Shown here in pieces: positions 21,311 through 28,108 of a stretch of 28,108 nucleotides of DNA. This stretch comes from Phlegmacium glaucopus (lineage: Eukaryota; Basidiomycota; Agaricomycetes; Agaricales; Cortinariaceae). Position 1 is the stretch's first letter; each line of letters starts with the position of its first letter. A program made the position numbers and the translations under genes. The DNA lies in assembly GCA_015039465.1 (NCBI GenBank), contig MU130002.1, forward strand, positions 14,419 through 42,526, given 5' to 3'. Under the pieces are notes generated by a model. The model was not told the origin of the DNA. It ran no database searches and worked only from the letters and a program-made list of their open reading frames with translations.

Positions 21311-21750
21311 TGAAAAATATATATGGAAAGTAGAAAGAAAGTAAGTGCAAAACAAGACAAACCATGATAAAACCACTGCAGGGGATACACGGAGAGGTAA
21401 GGTATGTGTATGTGAACTGTGAAAGACCATGAGATTAGATAGTGGCTGTGAGAAGGTGTTGCTGCAAAGAAGTGAAATGGCTAAGTCCAATATTACTTGC
21501 GAGAGCTGTAGAATAGCCAAGGTATGAAGTGCAAAGAGTAATGAGGGTGCTTTGGATAGTTATGAGGGTTGTAGAAGGGATGTGTGATGTATGTGTGAGG
21601 AGCAGAAGGTACTGTAAGACATGCAAATGATAGTGCAAGAGTTACTGGTAACTGCAGGTGACAATGCAAATAGTAGTGATAGCTGCAAGGCATCCACATA
21701 TACTGCAAAGTTGTTAAATTGCAAAAATGACCTGTTTACAAGCCTAGAGG
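21311..21750. other. No feature recognised
   Basis: No convincing coding frame, terminal repeat or RNA gene is seen in these 440 bp. Short frames on both strands lack family motifs. Confidence 0.4.
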
Positions 21751-21960
21751 TCATATGGATCCTATCACCGGTGCATATATAGCATCATTGAATGTGAAGT
21801 CAGTGTGTTTTGACCCATTTGGTAGCTCTATATGTAGATCCCCAGTTCTGAGTGCCTTTACAGTTTGACCATCAGCCGTGGTTATTTTATCATCGATAGG
21901 ACAGTAATTTTGGAATTTTGAACAATCTGGGCAGTAAATGGTGCTTGCACTATCATGCAC
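21751..21960 (-). pseudogene. Ty1/Copia pol fragment (protease region)
   Basis: The minus-strand frame reads HDSAST at its start and continues CPDCSKFQNYCPID, ITTADGQTVKALRTGDL, IELPNGSK and NDAIYAP. This is the Copia aspartic protease start (DSGAS in active copies, here DSAS with the Gly lost) and the following conserved block. The fragment begins abruptly where repeat E2 starts and ends at about 21755, so gag, integrase and RT are missing. Confidence 0.8.
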
Positions 21961-22076
21961 TTGGTAGTGTGGGAAGAAAGCTTAAAAGTTGCCATCATGA
22001 AAAGAAAGTGGACTTTGAATTCACTTGCCTGTTTTGGAAGCAGCCCTGAATCATGTTCCTGGTCAATAAAATCATT

Positions 22077-22499
22077 GTGTACTTTACAGTCCCCCACATT
22101 GTCCGGCTGGAGTCCGGCGGAAGTCTGGTGGACTCCACTAAAATTCTGGTAAAAGTCCGGTGAGAGTCTGGTCGGAGTCTGGTCAGAGTCCAGTGAAAGT
22201 AGAAAAATGTCTGGACTGTATGTCTGATCACAGTCCGCCGGACTTTTGATAGAATTTAGGGTTATATTTAGATTTAGAGGTTAGGCTTAGGGTTATATTT
22301 AGATTTAGGGCTTAGGATTAATATTTAGGGATGGGGATATTTTCTGTCCACGCAGTAGCGCGTTCTTAGGTTAGGAGGGGATACAGGCATGTTTTGTACT
22401 TCCACCGGACTTCCACCAGACTCTGACCGGACTCTGACCGGACTTTTCTGGAGTCCGGCGGAATTCCGGCCGGACAATGTGGGGGAGTGTAAAGTCCTT
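22077..22499. mobile_element. Complete 423-bp TIR MITE with 8-bp target duplication
   Basis: AAATCATT at 22069-22076 and 22500-22507 flanks the element, and E1 lacks it at the matching place. The ends are imperfect inverted repeats of about 30 bp: GTACTTTACAGTCCCCCACA on the left, and the reverse complement of TGTGGGGGAGTGTAAAGTCC on the right, then ATTGTCCGG on both. Subterminal DNA is rich in GTCCGGCGGA and GAGTCTGGTCGGA units. The middle has TTAGGGTTATATTTAGATTT repeated twice. It encodes nothing. Confidence 0.9.
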
Positions 22500-22546
22500 A
22501 AATCATTCATTCAACATTATCATCCTCATCACTCATCATATCCTCA

Positions 22547-22987
22547 ATGTCTCTCACCATGCTCTCCATCATTTACACTATTGACATGCTCCTAGACATC
22601 TACCATCCATTTGTTCCTTGGCTAGCAATCCAACAAAGCAATCAATCCACTATTTGCATTGGTCATCAGCTCATGTTTGATTGTATCTTTGGCCCATCAT
22701 GTCAAGAACAGCCTGTTTATGGACACATCAGCTACGTCTCCCATTATGTAAAAGGCTTTGTCATTGTTGTTGTTGTGGCTATGGACCCACAAGTCTTCCC
22801 CTCAGCTATCTACCTCGCCATACCTCGCTCTTGGATCTCACTCAGTCCCGTATCCTCAATTATCTACCTCTTATCTTATCATTCACTGCCAAAACCAACA
22901 TTCACATGGTACCTGAGACCTTCCCACCCTCTTTATGACACTTTAGGAAGTTCAGGAGGATCACAACTAAGCAGGAGTTGCAGATGA
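22547..22987 (+). other. Frame conserved between E1 and E2, coding status unclear
   Basis: In E2 a 146-codon frame is open (LLDIYHPFVPWLAIQQSNQS, VYGHISYVSHYVKG, MDPQVFPSAIYLAIPRSW). The matching region of E1 gives the same peptide blocks but needs one frame change near 11435. I recognise no family. Long C/T-rich repeats can stay open by chance, so this is weak evidence for a gene. Confidence 0.3.
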
Positions 22988-23024
22988 ATCAGCAGCAGAG
23001 GATTATTCTTGCAGTGTGTCAAGT

Positions 23025-23610
23025 TGTTAAGTTTAAAGCAAAGGAGAGAAGTCACGTCGGAGTTACTCCGGAACGGACAGAACGGAACCGGAACAGTAAC
23101 CCGGAAAGGACGTTGGCCTCAGCGTATGTGCTGTGCCGCCCAGCTCCTAAGGTGTCCTGATTTCGGAACGGAAGAAGAAAGTAATAAGTCGGAAGACCTC
23201 AGTGACTTAGAGGAAAAACAAGAGGAGGGGAACTAAGTTGATATTCGAACTAAGGGAAAACATACAAGTTCGAGTACTTTAAATATAAAAGGAATTGCAA
23301 CCGAAATATAGAATATAAATATAAGTGCTGCGTTCTGCTCCCGGGAAAGGTCCTGCATTCTTGGGTGAATAATCCATGGCTGGTGTGCTGACTGATGATG
23401 GGAAAGATGATGACAAAGAATAGTGGTAGTGGCGAAGAAGTGATAACGGGTTTGGAGTATAGGTGGAGGAATCGGAATGACACGGAGAAGTCTCGGAGTT
23501 GAACATAGAAAGAGTATTCGGGATATAAGGGAAGGCACTGTACAGAGTACGGACTACCGGAAACAACTCCGACGGAGCCGGACCGGAGTAACGTATAACG
23601 GAATGTAACA
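23025..23610 (-). mobile_element. Solo LTR of Gypsy family 2 (586 bp)
   Basis: It is bounded by CAAGT at 23020-23024 and 23611-23615, and E1 has a single CAAGT at this place. Read on the minus strand it starts TGTTACATTCCG and ends CTTAACA, matching the LTR at 26946-27516. No internal sequence remains, which fits LTR-LTR recombination. Confidence 0.93.
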
Positions 23611-24309
23611 CAAGTGTTATCAAGGCTGCACAACATGGGATCATAGGCAAGTGGTATTTTTCTTGGGAATAAGGCTGCGTCTTTCAAGTGTTGACTCAGG
23701 ACATTTCACATTTTGACATAACCACACGGCTATGGAGTTGATATATTTTTGCTATTGGACTATACACACTGCCTTTTCTTCTTTTCTCTCACACTTTGAC
23801 ATTTTACAGATTTTTTTATTGTTCCTTCTTCTTTTCTATGTTTATTTCTTCTCGCAGCTGTCATCTCTTCATCTTTCTTCCTTTGACAGCATGTACTTCT
23901 TTCTTTTTATTGTTCTACATAGCCTCATCCTTAGGGTATAAATGCTGCTCCTTTGTACCAGGATAGTTAGTTTTCCCTAGTCTTTCCCCTAGCTTTCCCT
24001 AGCTTTCCCTAGTTCTCTCTAGTCTTCCCCCAATTCACATCTCAGTCTCTTACAGTCATCATCTCAGTGGAATTCCAGTGAATTCCTTCCCTAAGTTCAC
24101 TTTTTCAGTCCCTTGCTGTCATTGTCCCATACTGTCAACTGCTATAGTCTCACCAAAGACTCTTTCTCATTCATCCTCATCCTCTTCTTTACCTTTTTGT
24201 CTAAATCACCTTTCAAGTGTGTTATAAGTCAAGGTTACACCTTCCCTAAACAAACAACAGGGAGACTTTTGACTTAAAGACTAGTCCACTGCTCTGGTTG
24301 GTGTTTAAT

Positions 24310-24913
24310 TAATGTTTAAAAGTCCAGTCCAGTCCAGTTTTTTGACCCTAAGGGCCTTTAACCGAGACTGTAATTGGTTTACCTCTGTCCTAGGGCCAAA
24401 AAAGACCAGACTGGACCGCTTAGGACCAGTTTACATTGGTTTTTTCGGTCTTAGGACTGGTCCTGGTCCTAACTGGTCTTAATCAGTCTGTAACTGGTCT
24501 TCTGCTGACAAATATATATTTTAGTATCAAGAAAGGTTGTTAAGTTTAATAATAGCTTCCGAACGAGCCCAAGAACGTTAAATTCCGTTATGATTTGGAT
24601 TTTCTACAGTAATACTAGTAAAATGCCTTATTTTAGCGAATATTTTAGACTATTTACAGATCTATTTCTTTCTCAGCCAGTGTTTATTGGATTTTTATGA
24701 TATTGGGTTCGTTGGAAAGGGGTACATCAGGGCTACCGTTTTGCTGGTTCAAACCGGTCTGAACCTTGAAAGACCGATTAATCGAAACCGGTCTTTTTCT
24801 GGTCTTTGATTCTCAAAAATCAAAAGACCAGACCACTGGTCTGGTCTTTTTCCAGTCCAGTCTGGTCTGGTTACAGTCTTTGTCCAGTCTCGTAACTGGA
24901 CCTTCAAACACTA
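24310..24913. mobile_element. 604-bp hAT-like MITE with 8-bp target duplication
   Basis: TGTTTAAT at 24302-24309 and 24914-24921 flanks it. The inverted ends are TAATGTTTAAAAGTCCAGT and, from the right, TAGTGTTTGAAGGTCCAGT, with three transitions between them. The 8-bp duplication and the TA-R-TG start fit hAT ends. Many GGTCC, CTGGTCTT and CCAGTCCAG units lie inside both ends. There is no transposase frame. Confidence 0.9.
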
Positions 24914-24970
24914 TGTTTAATAACAACACAAACAATGATTTATACCGTCTGTGCTTTATACCTGGCCACA

Positions 24971-25207
24971 GACAAGGTCTTTACTCTCCCCCACACATTC
25001 CACACAGTTCTGAGCAGAATCTGCTAGGTACCTGCTCGGAGTCACTCGGAACTGCTCAGAACTGCTCAGAATGGATTTTTGGTGAGAATCCAGCCAATTT
25101 TCCAGTTAACTCAGCCTCATTCCCACTGAATTCCGAGCAGTTCTGAGCAGAACAGCTCAGAACCCAGTTGGAGCAGTACCAAGCAATTCCTAGTCCAAGC
25201 TTGCCCC
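24971..25207. mobile_element. Left end of a TIR transposon with CTCAGAACTG subterminal repeats
   Basis: TCTTTACTCTCCCCCACACA at 24978-24997 matches the TIR family of 22077-22499, with the outer edge facing left. Behind it are repeated GCTCAGAACTG and CTCGGAGT units and a block (TGAGAATCCAGCCAATTTT) that pairs with the end at 6396-6621. The right end is missing. Confidence 0.6.
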
Positions 25208-25384
25208 ACAAAGAGTATTATATATTATTTAAAATTGAAGTAGTCATATGTAAGTTAATTATAATTCATATATTAAAGGTGGCAATGGCTCACTGCCATT
25301 TGAATTTTGTAGTTTGTTCAGGCTGCAAGGTGTGATCATGTGACCACATGTGACACACACTTTCAAATCAACAAACATTAGTAA
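25208..25384. other. No feature recognised
   Basis: AT-rich DNA without a coding frame or recognisable repeat. Confidence 0.4.
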
Positions 25385-25620
25385 TACCTTCACCACCATC
25401 ACAACCACCACCATTGTCACCTCAGAACCACACACAACAACAACAGATGACAACAAGGACAACTGAGGGCCAACAACAATGACAACAACCAATGACAATG
25501 ACAACAACAACAACAATGGCCAAGGACAACAACCACCAACAACCAACAACAACAATGGCTATGGCTATGGCTATGGCTATGGCTATGACAATGACAACAA
25601 CAACAGCTAGCCCCCTCACC
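25385..25620. repeat. CAA/CCA-rich simple repeats with (ATGGCT)5
   Basis: A run of CAACAACAA, CCACCACC and GACAATGACAA motifs contains five perfect ATGGCT units at 25555-25584. Similar ACCACCACC sequence returns at about 25700-25760. Any frame through it is low-complexity. Confidence 0.85.
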
Positions 25621-25759
25621 AGGGGGGTGGGGGGTTCAGTTTTTTTAAATTTTTTTTTTATATCCCACTATTACTAACTACAACCCGCAGCATACAATGG
25701 CCACCACCACCATATCACCACCACCATCCTCCACCTTGACACACCACCACCACCCTACA

Positions 25760-26650
25760 AAACCCCCCCTTCACCAGGGGGTTTTTTTTACTTCAATGGA
25801 CAATGACCGCTACCCCCCTTTTTAGGGGGGTTTTCTCTTCATTTCAATATACAACGACCACTACCCCCCTTTTTAGGGGGGTTTTCTTTTTATTTTGACA
25901 AACGACACTGCGCTACCCTAAACCTTTGTGTCCTAATTTCGGAGTAAGAACAGAACAGAGTGGAACCGGAAGTTGCAGGAACTTAGAAGAAGAATAGGAG
26001 GAGGAAACTAGGTTGATATTTGAACTGAAGAAAACATACAAGTTTTGAGTACTTAAATAATAAAAGGAATTGCAACCGAAATATAAAGTATAAATATAAA
26101 GTGCTGCGTTCTGCTCCTGGAAGGTCCTGCATTCTTGGGGTGAATAATCCATGGCTGGTGTGCTGACTGATAGTGGGAACGTAATGACAAAGAAATAGTG
26201 GTTGTGGTGAAGAAGTGGTAATGGGTTTGGAGTATAGACGGAGAAGCTGGAATGACACAGGAAGGTCTTGGAGTTGAATGTAGGAAGAGTAGTTTAGGAT
26301 GTGAGAGAAAGCACTGTACAGAGTATGGACTACCAGAGACAGCTCTGACGGAGCTGGACCAGAGTAACATATGATGGAATGTAACAGGAGGGTTTTCCCT
26401 TTGTTTTGACATACAACAACCACTACCCCCCTTTTTAGGGGGGTTTCCTTTTTATTTTGATGTACAATGACCGCTACCCCTCTTTTTAGGGGGTTTTTCT
26501 TTTTATTTTGACGTACAATGATTGCTACCCCCCTTTTTAGGGAGGTTTTCTTTTTATTTCAACATATGACGACTGCTACCCCCCTTCTGAGGGGTTTTTT
26601 TTTATAAATTTCTATTGAACATCAGCTACCCTTCCCTTGTGGGAGGGGTT
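25760..26650. repeat. Array of C-run/G-run hairpins, period about 50-58 bp
   Basis: CCCCCCTTTTTAGGGGGG followed by a T-rich tract occurs at 25813-25830, 25864-25881 and 26426-26443. Variants follow at about 26477, 26528, 26579 and 26629, and a looser one lies at about 25767-25782. The spacer between hairpins is conserved (TTTTATTTTGACATACAACGACCACTA-like). A solo LTR (about 25913-26386) splits one unit. Confidence 0.85.
25913..26386 (-). mobile_element. Truncated, CpG-decayed solo LTR of Gypsy family 2
   Basis: It ends GAATGTAACA at 26386 and aligns with 23150-23610, sharing AAAGGAATTGCAACCGAAAT and AATCCATGGCTGGTGTGCTG. About 110-130 bp at the other end are missing, and no target duplication is seen. 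Many CpG sites of the other copies are TpG or CpA here, so it is the oldest of the three. Confidence 0.85.
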
Positions 26651-26945
26651 TTTTTTATTTTTTATTTTACTCTTATGTCTGAACAATGACACATGTAGGT
26701 ACCCCCCCGTTTTTGTATTTTATTTAGTTTATCAGATTAAATAATATATAATTGACTATGAATCATGGTACCCACTACAGTTGTTAATATTGAATTAAAG
26801 AAATTAATATGTATATTACAAAAAATGAATAATAAATAAAACAAAATAACTTAGTACAAATGTACTTACTTACTTATTTACACTACTAGTAATTTAAGTA
26901 AAAATTTAAAATTAATTGAAATTGGGAAGACATGCTCAGAATGTG
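26651..26945. other. AT-rich non-coding DNA
   Basis: Strongly AT-rich after a last C7 run at about 26702. There is no coding frame or repeat structure beyond short A/T tracts. Confidence 0.5.
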
Positions 26946-27516
26946 TGTTACATTCCGTCACACATTACTCCGGTCCGACTCCGACGGAGTTGTTTCCGGT
27001 AGTCCGTACTCCGTTCCAGTACTTTCCCTTGTCTCCAACTCTACTCCTCCTACGTCCGACTCCGAGACTTCTCCGTATCACTCCGACTCTTCCGACGATA
27101 TCCCGAACACCTTACCACACCTTTGTCATAACAACTATTCCTTTGTCATCACTTTCCCACTATCAGTCAGCACACCAGCCATGGATTATTCACCCAAGAA
27201 TGCAGGACCTTTTCCGGGAGCAGAACGCAGCACTTATATTTATATTCTATATTTCGGTTGCAATTCCTTTTATATTTAAAGTACTCGAACTTGTATGTTT
27301 TCCCTCAGTTCGAATATCAACTTTGTTTCCTCCTCTTGTTCGTCCTCTAAGTCACTGAGGTCTTCCGTCTTATTACTTCTTCTTCCGTTCCGAAATCAGG
27401 ACACCTTAGGAGCTGGGCGGCACAGCACACACGCTGAGGCCAACGTCCTTTCCGCTTACTGTTCCGGTTCCGTTCCGGAGTAACTCCGACGTGACTTCCT
27501 TGTTTTAAACTTAACA
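26946..27516 (+). repeat. 5' LTR of a Gypsy family 2 element (571 bp)
   Basis: It begins TGTTACATTCCG and ends CTTAACA, and matches the solo LTRs at 23025-23610 and 25913-26386 in opposite orientation. A TATA-like TTTTATATTTAAAG at about 27269 lies roughly 30 bp upstream of CAGTTCGAATAT. A primer-binding site and gag follow directly, so this is the 5' LTR of an element that runs off the window. Confidence 0.92.
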
Positions 27517-27530
27517 GTATATTCGAACTG
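27306..27530 (+). promoter_or_regulatory. Self-priming pair: LTR segment and primer-binding site of Gypsy family 2
   Basis: CAGTTCGAATAT at 27306-27317 in the LTR is a perfect 12-bp complement of ATATTCGAACTG at 27519-27530, which starts two bases after the LTR end. The two-base offset and the placement about 30 bp after a TATA-like box are the same as in Gypsy-1, although the sequences are unrelated. Confidence 0.75.
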
Positions 27531-27543
27531 CTCACCCACTCCT

Positions 27544-28108
27544 ATGCTAACTCGTTCCAAAACTTCCAAAACTCAATTACCGATACAACAAAACATGTCC
27601 CATGAAAATACTCCTACCAGGCAGACCCCCATTCCCGATGTAGTCGAAGAGGCTAGTCATATTGATGAACCTCGGAGTACTACAGACGAAGTTGAGTCTC
27701 CAACTATTCATATCAATCAACTCGTTTCCGCTTTAAATTCCCTCGGGAAATCTTCAGCCAAGTCCGATTCGGCTGGCAGACTTAGAGAGCCCGAACCCTT
27801 CACGGGTAAGGATCCTAAGAAACTAAAAGCTTTTCTTTTCCAGTGCAAGCTCTATTTCCGGAGCTCTTCCGACACATTCCGAGATGACTCCAAGCGAGTA
27901 ACATTTGCTCTGTCCTATCTCCGGGACGTTGCTCAGGAATGGTTCGAACCTGGAATTTCCGGTCTCACCGACGAGCCTCCGTCTTGGCTTGAAGATTGGG
28001 ATCTCTTTGTCAGCGAACTTCAGTCCAAATTTGGTCCTTACAACGAGTCCGCCGACATAGAACACGAACTCACCAACCTCCCAATGAAGGATGGCCAACG
28101 TATCTCCG
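27544..28108 (+). CDS. Gypsy family 2 gag, 5' part, cut by the window edge
   Basis: The frame is open from ATG 27544 (MLTRSKTSKTQLPIQQN) to the last base, 188 codons; a second in-frame ATG lies at 27595. After a polar N-terminal region come REPEPFTGKDPKKLKAFLFQ, RVTFALSYLRDVAQEWFEPG and WDLFVSELQSKFGPYNE, the standard Ty3/Gypsy gag core. It lies right after the LTR and primer site. Codon and CpG content look undamaged, unlike the older repeats around it, so the element may be young. Its pol would lie beyond the window. Confidence 0.92.
   Translation, partial: MLTRSKTSKTQLPIQQNMSHENTPTRQTPIPDVVEEASHIDEPRSTTDEVESPTIHINQLVSALNSLGKSSAKSDSAGRLREPEPFTGKDPKKLKAFLFQCKLYFRSSSDTFRDDSKRVTFALSYLRDVAQEWFEPGISGLTDEPPSWLEDWDLFVSELQSKFGPYNESADIEHELTNLPMKDGQRIS

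Larger units (their letters stand above)
21961..24970 (+). mobile_element. Repeat E, copy 2 (E2), carrying three nested insertions
   Basis: It matches E1 (11069-12410) from TTGGTAGTGTGGGAAGAAAGC to about CAACACAAACAATGATT, interrupted by insertions at 22077-22499, 23025-23610 and 24310-24913. The TATA motif GGGTATAAATGC (about 23934) is conserved. In the aligned stretch near 22610-22740, about eleven CpG sites present in E1 are all TpG or CpA here. The left edge abuts the Copia protease scrap. The right edge meets the TIR end at about 24971. Confidence 0.75.

Noticed and set aside
23233..23687. Minus-strand frames over the solo LTRs as genes
   Set aside because: They lie within LTR sequence shared by three copies and contain no domain.
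25492..25677. Frames through ATGGCT and CAA repeats as a coding gene
   Set aside because: The peptide is pure low complexity without flanking exons or a conserved start.
25805..26650. Hairpins plus T-runs as intrinsic transcription terminators
   Set aside because: The setting is a fungal repeat array with no upstream genes, and rho-independent termination does not apply there.

Overview
The window looks like transposon-dominated DNA from a basidiomycete fungus, probably an agaricomycete. Four things point there. The short introns are about 50-62 nt. There is a Kyakuja-Dileera-Zisupton (KDZ) transposase with its CxC2 cysteine cluster. The LTR elements are chromodomain-type (Tf1/sushi-like) Ty3/Gypsy elements with self-priming signatures. 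CpG-to-TpG decay is heavy in the older copies. I see no host housekeeping gene, rRNA or tRNA.

Layout. 1-405 is AT-rich DNA running into the end of a terminal-inverted-repeat (TIR) element. 375-5394 (minus) holds a decayed KDZ transposase and a second, unrecognised spliced gene downstream of it. 5395-6745 is a patchwork: a fragment of an accessory-gene 5' end, an A25 run, degenerate 11-bp repeats, a 153-bp tandem duplication and another TIR end. 6746-8752 (plus) is accessory gene B. 9001-18743 (minus) is accessory gene C, cut in two by a 7,455-bp Gypsy element (9723-17177) with a perfect GTGGA duplication. That Gypsy element is itself interrupted in gag by about 1.4 kb of another repeat, E1. 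18916-19669 (plus) is accessory gene D, divergent from C. 19760-21130 is an array of about 307-bp tandem repeats. 21751-21960 is a scrap of Ty1/Copia protease.

21961-24970 is a second, older copy of the E repeat (E2). It carries three separate insertions, each with an exact target duplication: a TIR MITE (8 bp), a solo Gypsy LTR (5 bp) and a hAT-like MITE (8 bp). 24971-26945 holds another TIR end, simple repeats and an array of C6-T5-A-G6 hairpins, the array being broken by a second solo LTR. 26946-28108 is the 5' LTR and the start of gag of a second Gypsy family, which runs off the window.

Reading of the whole. The transposase, its downstream neighbour and genes B, C and D look like the remains of a multi-gene KDZ-associated cassette. 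Eleven or so premature stops in it are each one C-to-T change from CGA, CAA or a similar codon. The Gypsy pol, by contrast, is still one 1,400-codon frame, so it arrived later. Two unrelated Gypsy families here both have a primer-binding site that perfectly complements a stretch inside their own LTR, the hallmark of self-primed reverse transcription.
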